This document shows, in pieces, positions 56,365-63,517 of a stretch of 64,000 nt of DNA; within the stretch, counting starts at the first letter, position 1; every line of letters begins with the position of its first letter. Below the pieces are notes generated by a model. That model saw only the letters and a program-made list of their open reading frames with translations. It was not told where the DNA came from and ran no database searches. Made by a program: the position numbers and the translations under genes. Origin of the DNA: Gallionella sp. (GTDB lineage: Bacteria > Pseudomonadota > Gammaproteobacteria > Burkholderiales > Gallionellaceae); the NCBI GenBank assembly GCA_030682375.1, contig JAUXOL010000015.1, forward strand, positions 1 to 64,000, read 5' to 3'.

Positions 56365-57876
56365 ATGCGCGCAACCTCTCTTGAACTTAAAAACTTCCGA
56401 TCTTTTGAAAGTATGGGGCCAATAGACTTGGGCCAGATCAATGTCCTAATTGGCCCAAACAACTCAGGAAAATCGTCAATTTTAAAAGCATTGCACTTGC
56501 TCCAAGAGGGGGGTGGGGAAATTTATCCAGATGTGCGAGTGACCTCGGCAAGTGCACAGGTCACTATTGGTTTAGCAGATATGCATGGTGAGTTCGATTC
56601 TCTTGATGAAGGCACTCTAAAAATTATTATCAGATCGTCTAATAGGAGTAGCGGCGAAATAGATTTGGCCATTCACAATCCTGATGGACCTATTCATGGA
56701 AAAGTACAGCGGAAAAATATTGATCCATATCATTTTGTGGTCCCTTTTTTGTCAAAAAGAAAAACGAATTACTACCAAGAAGATGTAAAAGAAGAAAGTG
56801 CCTTGCGAGTGAATACCGACATGTCGAACCTTGCAGCCAAACTTTCCCGTCTCGCCAATCCTGGATTTCCTGTATATGAGCAATATAGCAAGGCATGTAA
56901 GGAGATATTAGGTTTTGTGGTTACAGCTATTCCTTCACGCAACGGCATGAGGCCGGGAGTCTATTTGCCAGATAGAAAGACTATTGATATCAGTCAAATG
57001 GGAGAAGGGGTTCCTAATGTTGTTGGGATGCTAGCTGATTTGGCTCTGTCCGAAGAGAAGTTGTTTCTGATAGAAGAGCCGGAAAATGATCTGCATCCAC
57101 AGGCGCTTAAGGCATTGCTTGATTTGATGGTGCTGAGTTCGGAATCAAACCAGTTCGTGATTTCTACTCATTCAAACATTGTTGTGAGGCATCTTGCATC
57201 TATTGAGAAAAGTAAGCTGTATAGCGTTAGCTCGGAATTGGGCAAATTGCCGCCCGAGGCAACGGTAAGAGAGGTAGAGCCAACTGTTGAAGCTAGACTC
57301 GAAGTGTTACGAGAACTCGGATACTCGTTTTCAGATTTTGATCTTTGGGATGGCTGGCTAATGCTAGAAGAGTCATCTGCCGAACGAATTATTCGTGATT
57401 ATCTGATTCCTTGGTTTGCGCCAAAACTTGCACGTGTTAGGACTCTTGCTGTAGGTGGAGTCAATCAAGTGGAGCCAACCTTTGATGATTTCCATCGCTT
57501 GGTTCGTTTCACACATTTGGAAGAAGCTTATCGAGATGCAGTTTGGGTGCGAGTTGATGGTGACCAAGTTGGCATAGATGTTGTCTCGCGACTTAAGAGT
57601 CGATATTCATCATGGCAGCCCGATAGATTTGGAAATTTTGGAGAGACTCAATTTGAGCACTACTATCCAAGTGAATTTGAGGGGAAAATAAGGGACGCTC
57701 TTAATTGTGTAGATAGGCAGGCTCGCAGAGAAGCCAAGCGAATCCTACTAGACAATGTTCGAGCTTGGCTTGATGAAGATGAGCAACGAGCCCGAGAAGC
57801 ATTGGAGAAATCAGCTGCCGAAGTTATTACTCACCTTCAGCAAATTGAGAGTCAGTTGGCTAAATATTCAAGATAA
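56365..57876 (+). CDS. OLD-like ATP-dependent endonuclease (AAA ATPase plus TOPRIM)
   Basis: 503 residues. MRATSLELKNFRSFESMGPIDLGQINVLIGPNNSGKSS has Walker A G30-PNNSGK36 of SMC/OLD-type AAA_15/AAA_21 ATPases. FLIEEPENDLHPQ (Walker B, E237/E238) and ISTHSN (switch His269) follow. The C-terminal third looks like a TOPRIM nuclease: MLEESSAERIIRDYL (E335/E336) and VRVDGDQVG (D398-x-D400), then a Lys/Arg/Glu-rich helix. Class 1 OLD proteins are anti-phage nucleases, sometimes with partners such as GajB or a retron; no partner is seen. The gene is strongly AT-rich and flanked by long inverted repeats. The ATG at 56365 is chosen because upstream in-frame sequence is repeat-derived. Confidence 0.8.
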   Translation: MRATSLELKNFRSFESMGPIDLGQINVLIGPNNSGKSSILKALHLLQEGGGEIYPDVRVTSASAQVTIGLADMHGEFDSLDEGTLKIIIRSSNRSSGEIDLAIHNPDGPIHGKVQRKNIDPYHFVVPFLSKRKTNYYQEDVKEESALRVNTDMSNLAAKLSRLANPGFPVYEQYSKACKEILGFVVTAIPSRNGMRPGVYLPDRKTIDISQMGEGVPNVVGMLADLALSEEKLFLIEEPENDLHPQALKALLDLMVLSSESNQFVISTHSNIVVRHLASIEKSKLYSVSSELGKLPPEATVREVEPTVEARLEVLRELGYSFSDFDLWDGWLMLEESSAERIIRDYLIPWFAPKLARVRTLAVGGVNQVEPTFDDFHRLVRFTHLEEAYRDAVWVRVDGDQVGIDVVSRLKSRYSSWQPDRFGNFGETQFEHYYPSEFEGKIRDALNCVDRQARREAKRILLDNVRAWLDEDEQRAREALEKSAAEVITHLQQIESQLAKYSR

Positions 57877-57902
57877 GGCAGGCAACTTGTTGTCTGCCTA
57901 AA
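57873..57902 (+). terminator. hairpin at the right inner border, possible terminator of the OLD-like gene
   Basis: AGGCAGGCAAC-tt-GTTGTCTGCCT pairs across the gene end (one G-T). A U-poor tail follows (AAAGAATT), so it is a weak terminator. Its core resembles the left border hairpin. Confidence 0.55.
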
Positions 57903-57908
57903 GAATTA

Positions 57909-58281
57909 ACGGTTTTGCTTTACTTTTCCCTGTGCGCCGTCGAGTAGCACAGGGCGGTCAGGGGCAGTCGGCGAGGACTGTTCCTCAGCTGCCTGACCGG
58001 CTGACAACACGCCGTGTAGTGGCTTGTTGCGGCGAAGACTAACCTTCAGGTTATGTCGTAGCCAACAACGCAGGGGACCGCGCAGCGGCGGCAAGCCGGG
58101 GTCGCCTTTTCTTCGGTTACCTTCTTTTGGCGAAGCAAAAGAAGGTAACTTGCTGTCGGGCAACCCCCGACGGTTTTTGTTTTGATGTTCGTACGTTCGC
58201 CCTTCGACAGGCTCAGGACGAGCGGGCTTATGCGGGTTTTGATGTCGGGTTACGGCCTGTCGGCCTAACACGACCTACATT
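57909..58281 (-). repeat. right arm of the long imperfect inverted repeat
   Basis: Reverse complement of the left arm over most of its length, from ACGGTTTTG at the inner end to CGACCTACATT at 58281. The central hairpin is GTTACCTTCTTTTG-gcgaag-CAAAAGAAGGTAAC (58116-58149), with a base-pair swap against the left arm that keeps the stem. The arm is longer because of two insertions, one around 58010-58075 and one at 58188-58236. No gene lies in 57877-58399 apart from the prx leader. Confidence 0.88.
58188..58236. repeat. 49-bp insert with a dispersed palindromic repeat inside the right arm
   Basis: The block CCCTTCGACAGGCTCAGGAC is a common intergenic repeat of proteobacteria (recalled). The insert is flanked by 8-bp direct repeats TTTTGATG (58180-58187 and 58237-58244) and is missing from the left arm. 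Confidence 0.65.
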
Positions 58282-58332
58282 CCTACATGCTGCATTCCTG
58301 ACGGGCATCTTACGGCCACATCGCCATCAAGG

Positions 58333-58362
58333 TTGACTCCCCCACGCCAAATAGCCTAAATT
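58333..58362 (+). promoter_or_regulatory. sigma70 promoter of the peroxiredoxin gene
   Basis: TTGACT (58333-58338), an 18-base spacer and TAAATT (58357-58362), 38 bases before the ATG. Shine-Dalgarno AGGAGA follows at about 58390. Confidence 0.7.
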
Positions 58363-58399
58363 GCGCCACCCAACAAAAACCTTCCTTTAGGAGATACAT

Positions 58400-59005
58400 A
58401 TGGCCGTTCTCGTCGGTAAGCAAGCCCCGGATTTCAACGCTGTTGCCGTAATGGGCAACAACGAGATCAACGAAACCTTCAATCTGAAGAAGCACATCGC
58501 CGGCAAATACGCCGTGATCTTCTTCTATCCGCTGGACTTCACCTTTGTGTGCCCGTCCGAGCTGATCGCGTTCAACCATCGTCTGGACGAGTTCAAGAAG
58601 CGCAATACCGAAGTGATCGGCGTGTCCATCGACTCGCAGTTCACCCACCTCGCATGGAAGAATACGCCCGTCGAGAAGGGCGGCATCGGCCAGGTTCAGT
58701 ATCCGCTGGTTGCCGACGTGAAGCATGAAATCTGCAAGGGCTACGATGTCGAGTTCGACGCCGCAGGCGTCGCGTTCCGCGGTTCCTTCCTGATCGACCG
58801 CGCCGGTGTCGTGCGTCACCAGGTGGTGAACGACCTGCCGCTGGGCCGCAACATCGACGAGATGATCCGCATGGTCGATGCGCTGCAGTTCACCGAAGAG
58901 CACGGCGAAGTCTGCCCGGCAGGCTGGAACAAGGGCAAGGCAGGCATGAACGCTTCGCCGGAAGGTGTGGCGAAGTACCTGGCCAACCACGCTAGCGAGC
59001 TGTAA
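58400..59005 (+). CDS. typical 2-Cys peroxiredoxin (AhpC/Prx1 type)
   Basis: 201 residues. Reduces H2O2, organic peroxides and peroxynitrite in the cytoplasm. FYPLDFTFVCPSELIAF near 43-59 contains the peroxidatic Cys (about 52) with the PxxxTxxC motif, and GEVCPAGWNKG near 172 has the resolving Cys. GGIGQ and a C-terminal YLANHASEL tail suggest the eukaryote-like, overoxidation-sensitive form. No ahpF is adjacent, so the reductant is probably a thioredoxin-type system encoded elsewhere. Confidence 0.95.
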   Translation: MAVLVGKQAPDFNAVAVMGNNEINETFNLKKHIAGKYAVIFFYPLDFTFVCPSELIAFNHRLDEFKKRNTEVIGVSIDSQFTHLAWKNTPVEKGGIGQVQYPLVADVKHEICKGYDVEFDAAGVAFRGSFLIDRAGVVRHQVVNDLPLGRNIDEMIRMVDALQFTEEHGEVCPAGWNKGKAGMNASPEGVAKYLANHASEL

Positions 59006-59023
59006 TCAAGATGTAGTCGCGAT

Positions 59024-59059
59024 GCGGGCCGTTCGGGAAACCGGACGGCCCGTTTTGTT
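59024..59059 (+). terminator. terminator after the peroxiredoxin gene
   Basis: CGGGCCGTTCGG-gaaa-CCGGACGGCCCG (one mismatch) followed by TTTTGTTTT, 19 bases after the stop. Confidence 0.9.
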
Positions 59060-59075
59060 TTGGAGAGGCATAAAC

Positions 59076-59420
59076 ATGCATGAACTGTTGATCGAATTCG
59101 TCGGCCTGGTCGCTCCGTGGATAGAGGCGATAGGCATCGCGGTGGTGATGTGGGGTGCGCTCGAAGGTCTGCTTGGCCTGATGATGCGCGCCAAGGCCGT
59201 GCTGATGCGAGAGCCCGGCATCGTGCCGATCAGCCACATCCGCATCGCCATCGGCGAGAAGACCGCGCTGGGGCTGGACTTCTTCCTCGCAGGCGACATC
59301 ATCCAGACCATCATCGTGCCGAGCTGGGAATCGCTCGCGATGCTGGGCGGCATCGTCGTGATCCGTACCGTGATCGCGTTCTTTCTCAACAAGGATCTGC
59401 GCGAGCTGTCGGAGAAATAG
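59076..59420 (+). CDS. DUF1622 family membrane protein
   Basis: 114 residues. Three hydrophobic segments (about 5-32, 66-78, 85-103). IRIAIGEKTALGLDFFLAGDIIQTIIVPSWESLAMLGGIVVIRTVIAFFLNKDL is the DUF1622 signature with the conserved Asp/Glu near the second segment. Function unknown. GGAGAGG precedes the ATG at 59076, immediately after the peroxiredoxin terminator. Confidence 0.88.
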   Translation: MHELLIEFVGLVAPWIEAIGIAVVMWGALEGLLGLMMRAKAVLMREPGIVPISHIRIAIGEKTALGLDFFLAGDIIQTIIVPSWESLAMLGGIVVIRTVIAFFLNKDLRELSEK

Positions 59421-59498
59421 GCGCTGAACATCCCGATTGCCCTGCGCCGCAGGGCTGCTAGAATTCGCGGCATTCTTTTTCGCTGAGAACTGACTGTC

Positions 59499-60956
59499 AT
59501 GCTGACCGGTTTCGTCTTCCTGTATCTGACCCTTTCCATCGGCATCGGCATGTATGCCGCCACCAAGGTCCACAACGCGCGCGACTACATCACCGCCGGG
59601 CGTTCGCTGCCGTTGTACATCGTGCTGGCGATGGTTTTCGCCACCTGGTTCGGTGCGGAGACGGTGCTGGGCATCCCCGCCACCTTCATGGAGGAGGATC
59701 TGGGCGGGCTGATCTCCGACCCGTTCGGCGCCTCGCTGTGCCTGATCCTGTTCGGCCTGTTCTTCGCGCGCAAGCTGTACCGCATGAACCTGTTGACCAT
59801 AGGCGACTTCTACCGCCAGCGCTACGGCCACAAGGTCGAGGTCATCGCCGGTATCGCGATCGCGCTGTCCTATCTCGGCTGGGTGTCGGCGCAGGTCACC
59901 GCGCTGGGGCTGGTGTTCAACGTGTTGTCCGACGGCGAGATCACCCAGGCACAGGGCATCCTGATCGGCGCGACGGTGGTGCTGCTCTACACGCTGTACG
60001 GCGGTATGTGGTCGGTGGCGTTGACCACCTTCTTCCAGATGATCGTCATCGTCGTCGGCCTGATCTACATCTCGGTGCTGCTGGCCGATAAGACCGGCGG
60101 CGTCGCGCCTGTGATCGAGCATGCAGCGGCGAACCATAAATTCAACTTCTGGCCGGAGCTGAATGCGGTCGCGATGGTCGCTTTCATCTCCGGCCTGTTG
60201 ACCATGGGCTTCGGCTCCATTCCGCAGCAGGATGTGTTCCAGCGCGCCAACGCCTCGAAGAACGAGAACGTCGCGGTGTGGGGCACGGTGCTGGGCGGCG
60301 TGGCCTATTTCCTGTTCGCCGCGGTGCCGCTGTTCATGGCTTACTCGGCCAACCTGATCGACCCGGCGCTGGCCGCACAGTGGTTGTCCGAGGACAGCCA
60401 GAAGCTGTTGCCGGAACTGGTCAAGGCGCATTTGCCGCTGTTCGCCCAGGTGATCTTCTACGGCGCGCTGCTGTCGGTGATCATGAGCACGGCTTCCGGC
60501 ACGCTGCTCGCGCCCTCGGTCACGCTGTCCGAAAACGTGCTCAAGGGCTGGGTCACCCGCAAGAATCTGTCTGATCGCAAGATGCTGGCGATGACGCGCT
60601 GGGTGGTGGGCATCTTCGCGGGATGCGTCACGCTTTATGCGCTGTGGGCGCTGGACCACGACACCGGCATCCACCAGATGGTGGAGAACGCCTACAAGGT
60701 GACGCTGGTGCTGGCCTTCACGCCGCTGGTGGCGGGGCTGTACTGGAAGCGCGCTACGACGCTGGGCGCCTACTGGGCGATGGGGCTGGGTCTGGCGACC
60801 TGGCTGCCGATGGAGTTCTTCGCGCCAGAGGCCGATATCCCGCCGCAGTTCGCCGGTTTTCTGATGAGCGTCGTCGGCATGGTGGCGGGCTCGTTGCTGC
60901 GGCAGGAATCCGTGCAGGCCGAAGCGCGTCCCCATGTGCGCCACAGCGAGCGCTAG
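59499..60956 (+). CDS. sodium:solute symporter family transporter
   Basis: 485 residues with about thirteen membrane segments, starting MLTGFVFLYLTLSIGIGMYAATKVHNARDYITAGRSLPLYIVLAMVFATWFGAETVLGIPATF. The FxGAE/T stretch, FGSIPQQDVFQRANASKNE near 232 and the sodium-site helix ALLSVIMSTASGTLLAPS near 325 are typical of the SSS family. The substrate cannot be told from sequence. The next feature downstream, starting one base after its stop, is the Pho box of phoB. Confidence 0.88.
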   Translation: MLTGFVFLYLTLSIGIGMYAATKVHNARDYITAGRSLPLYIVLAMVFATWFGAETVLGIPATFMEEDLGGLISDPFGASLCLILFGLFFARKLYRMNLLTIGDFYRQRYGHKVEVIAGIAIALSYLGWVSAQVTALGLVFNVLSDGEITQAQGILIGATVVLLYTLYGGMWSVALTTFFQMIVIVVGLIYISVLLADKTGGVAPVIEHAAANHKFNFWPELNAVAMVAFISGLLTMGFGSIPQQDVFQRANASKNENVAVWGTVLGGVAYFLFAAVPLFMAYSANLIDPALAAQWLSEDSQKLLPELVKAHLPLFAQVIFYGALLSVIMSTASGTLLAPSVTLSENVLKGWVTRKNLSDRKMLAMTRWVVGIFAGCVTLYALWALDHDTGIHQMVENAYKVTLVLAFTPLVAGLYWKRATTLGAYWAMGLGLATWLPMEFFAPEADIPPQFAGFLMSVVGMVAGSLLRQESVQAEARPHVRHSER

Positions 60957-60996
60957 TGTCACACGGTTGTCACAAAACCTTCATACCCTTGTAACT
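60957..60996 (+). promoter_or_regulatory. tandem Pho box before phoB
   Basis: Four 7-bp half-sites at exactly 11-bp spacing: TGTCACA, TGTCACA, CTTCATA and TGTAACT, separated by CGGT, AAAC and CCCT. The Pho consensus half-site is CTGTCAT/CTTTCAT-like. A poor -10 (TTTATG, about 61001-61006) follows at the spacing expected for PhoB activation. phoB is therefore probably autoregulated in low phosphate. Confidence 0.85.
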
Positions 60997-61037
60997 CCGC
61001 TTTATGGGCAATCTCGAACTTGGGTAAAGGAGCAGCG

Positions 61038-61724
61038 ATGAAGGCGAAGGTGTTGATCGTGGAAGACGAACCGGCAATCCAGGAATTGCTGGCGTTCAAT
61101 GTGATGCAAGCGGGTTTCCATGCGCTGCGCGCAGACGACGCGGACGGCGCATGGCAGCAGATACGCGCCGCCAAGCCGGACCTGATCCTGCTGGACTGGA
61201 TGCTGCCGAACACCAGCGGCATCGTGCTGGCGAAGCAGTTGCGCGCCGATGCGGCGACGAAGGACATCCCCATCATCATGCTGACCGCGCGCGGCGAGGA
61301 GCGGGACAAGATACAGGGGCTGGAATCCGGCGCGGACGATTACATCACCAAGCCGTTCTCGCCGCGCGAACTGATGGCGCGGATACGCGCGGTGTTGCGC
61401 CGTCATGCGCCGCAACTGCAGGACGAGGCGGTGTCGGCGGGCGGGCTGGAGCTTTTGCCTGCCGCGCACCGGGTCAGCGCGGGCGGCAAGAACATCGAAC
61501 TCGGGCCGACCGAGTTCCGCCTGCTGCATTTTTTCATGACCCATGCCGAGCGCGTGTATAGTCGCGTGCAGTTGCTCGACCAGGTGTGGGGCACGCAGGT
61601 TTTCGTCGAAGAGCGCACCGTGGATGTGCATATCCGCCGCCTGCGCGCGGCGCTGGAGCCGCTGGACAAGGATGGCCTGATCCAGACGGTGCGCGGCAGC
61701 GGTTATCGTTTCTCGGCGAATTAG
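61038..61724 (+). CDS. phoB: phosphate regulon response regulator PhoB
   Basis: 228 residues. A receiver domain with phosphoacceptor Asp in [12 protein letters not shown] near 53 and Lys in [11 protein letters not shown] near 105 is followed by an OmpR-type winged helix ([32 protein letters not shown]...[17 protein letters not shown]). It activates phosphate-starvation genes when phosphorylated by PhoR. AAAGGAGCAGCG precedes the ATG at 61038. It is followed by phoR and preceded by its Pho box. Confidence 0.95.
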   Translation: MKAKVLIVEDEPAIQELLAFNVMQAGFHALRADDADGAWQQIRAAKPDLILLDWMLPNTSGIVLAKQLRADAATKDIPIIMLTARGEERDKIQGLESGADDYITKPFSPRELMARIRAVLRRHAPQLQDEAVSAGGLELLPAAHRVSAGGKNIELGPTEFRLLHFFMTHAERVYSRVQLLDQVWGTQVFVEERTVDVHIRRLRAALEPLDKDGLIQTVRGSGYRFSAN

Positions 61725-61748
61725 AACGGTTTTATCGGGGAGGTTTGG

Positions 61749-63047
61749 TTGCTGGATTTCTGGTTCCGGGCGAGTCAGCCCGTGTTGTATGGCGGGATAT
61801 TCGCCGCGGTGCTCTGGGGCATCTTCAATGCTGCGGTGGCGCTGCTGTTCCTGATGGTGGTGTTGCTGGCGGCGATGGCTTATCGCGCGCGCCAGCTGTA
61901 CAAGCTCGGGGCGTGGTTGAACGACCCGCGCCTCGAGACCATTCCGGAGGCCGACGGCCTTTGGGACGAGGTGTTCTCGCGGTTGTACCGCATGGTCAAG
62001 CAGCACAACCAGACCAAGCAGGAGCTGGCGGAGGAGCTGCAGCATATCGAGCAGGCGACCGCCGCATTGCCGGAAGGCGTGGTGATCCTGAACGACGCCA
62101 ACCGCATCGAGTGGTGCAACCCGCTCGCCCAGCAGCATTTCGGCCTCGATGCCGAACACGACTTCATGCAGGACATCACTTACCTGATGCGCCAGCCGGA
62201 GTTCGTCGAATACCTCGCGGCATCGAACTTCAGCGAGCCGCTGGTGATGACCCCGGCGCGCCACGACGACATGGTGCTGTCAATCAAGCTGATCCCTTAC
62301 GGCGGCGACAAGCGATTGATGATCAGCCGCGACATCACCCAGCTCGAGCGCATCGAAGCGATGCGCCGCGATTTCGTCGCCAACGTCTCTCACGAACTGC
62401 GTACGCCGCTGACGGTGGTGAACGGCTATGTCGAGAATCTGCAGGACATGCCTAACCTCAATCGCGAGGACGCGCAGCGCGCCTTGCAACTGATGGCCGA
62501 GCAGACCCGGCGCATGGAGAATCTGGTCTCCGACCTGCTCACGCTGTCGCGGCTGGAGAGCGAGCGCAATCTGCTGCGCGAGGAGGTCGTGAACATGGTC
62601 GGCCTGCTCGACGAGGTCTATCAGGAGGGGATGCTGCTCAGCAACGGCCGCCATGCGCTGCGCCTGGAAGTGGCGCGCACCATCGACCTCACCGGGAATC
62701 GCGAGGAGTTGCACAGCGCGTTCGGCAACCTGGTCAGCAACGCGATCCGCTATACCCCGGCGGGCGGCGAGATCCTGTTGCGCTGGGGCGAGCGCAGCGG
62801 CCAGCCGGTGTTCTCGGTGCAGGACAGCGGTATCGGCATCGCGCCGCAGCATATCCCGCGTCTGACGGAGCGCTTCTATCGCGTGGATCGCAGCAGGTCG
62901 CGCGAGACCGGGGGGACGGGGCTGGGGCTGGCGATCGTCAAGCATATCGCGATGCGCCACCAAGCCAAGTTCGAGGTATTGAGCGACGAGGGCAAGGGCA
63001 GCACCTTCTCCCTGGTGTTTCCGACCGGACGCGCCGCACGTCCGTGA
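61749..63047 (+). CDS. phoR: phosphate regulon sensor kinase PhoR
   Basis: 432 residues from a TTG start with GGGGAGG five bases before it. A short N-terminus with two membrane segments (about 12-45), a linker, a PAS domain (about 100-200), HisKA with the phospho-His in FVANVSHELRTPLTVVNGY near 215, and HATPase_c with NLVSNAIRYTPAGGE, DSGIGIAPQHIPRLTERFYR and GGTGLGLAIVKH. It has no large periplasmic sensor domain, as is normal for PhoR, which senses through the Pst/PhoU system. Pst genes are not in the window. Confidence 0.95.
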   Translation: MLDFWFRASQPVLYGGIFAAVLWGIFNAAVALLFLMVVLLAAMAYRARQLYKLGAWLNDPRLETIPEADGLWDEVFSRLYRMVKQHNQTKQELAEELQHIEQATAALPEGVVILNDANRIEWCNPLAQQHFGLDAEHDFMQDITYLMRQPEFVEYLAASNFSEPLVMTPARHDDMVLSIKLIPYGGDKRLMISRDITQLERIEAMRRDFVANVSHELRTPLTVVNGYVENLQDMPNLNREDAQRALQLMAEQTRRMENLVSDLLTLSRLESERNLLREEVVNMVGLLDEVYQEGMLLSNGRHALRLEVARTIDLTGNREELHSAFGNLVSNAIRYTPAGGEILLRWGERSGQPVFSVQDSGIGIAPQHIPRLTERFYRVDRSRSRETGGTGLGLAIVKHIAMRHQAKFEVLSDEGKGSTFSLVFPTGRAARP

Positions 63048-63074
63048 TCGACGGGCCGGGATGCCAGCCCGGGT

Positions 63075-63311
63075 TTACTTCGACTTTCTGCCTGGCGTGG
63101 CCGGACGGATATATCCGGTCAGCCTGCAGATCATCTCTTCTATCTCCTTGCCTTGTTCGAACCGGATGGAACGGCACGCCATGATGGCCCGTTGGCTGAC
63201 AAGCGCCGACAAATGGATGCGCACATCGGTCAATGGAATCCCCGTCGCTCCGGCAATCTCGGTGTCTGCGCATTCGCCATGGATAGTCAGGTATCGAATA
63301 ATCTCGTTCAT
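63075..63311 (-). CDS. small winged-helix-like DNA-binding protein
   Basis: 78 residues, MNEIIRYLTIHGECADTEIAGATGIPLTDVRIHLSALVSQRAIMACRSIRFEQGKEIEEMICRLTGYIRPATPGRKSK. The pattern of a helix, then DTEIAGATGIPLTDVRIHLSALVSQ as helix-turn-helix, and a basic hairpin near the end fits a compact winged helix. Proteins of this kind occur in betaproteobacteria without known targets (recalled). It converges with phoR. A terminator upstream (63336) separates it from the cyclase gene. Confidence 0.65.
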   Translation of the reverse strand: MNEIIRYLTIHGECADTEIAGATGIPLTDVRIHLSALVSQRAIMACRSIRFEQGKEIEEMICRLTGYIRPATPGRKSK

Positions 63312-63333
63312 GTTTCCGCTCGCCGCAAATCTT

Positions 63334-63364
63334 CGAAAAAAAACGGGTGATCGACGATCACCCG
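63334..63364 (-). terminator. terminator of the adenylate cyclase gene
   Basis: On the minus strand CGGGTGATC-gtc-GATCACCCG, a 9-bp perfect stem, is followed by TTTTTTTT. It lies about 150 bases after the cyclase stop and just before the small winged-helix gene. Confidence 0.88.
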
Positions 63365-63517
63365 AAATGGAGAGAGAGTATGGAATGAAAAAGAAGGACT
63401 CTTTTTCACTTAACTCTGCGGTAATTCTATCTATTCGACGGTAAATGTATATAGACCGGAATGCCTAGATATTCAGGCCTAGGGATTTCCTTAGTCGGCA
63501 TTGGCCCCGCTTCCGGT

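Noticed and set aside
58127..58336. Small frame beginning MAKQKKVTCCRATPDG
   Set aside because: It is a translation of the right repeat arm, a type often misannotated as a hypothetical protein.
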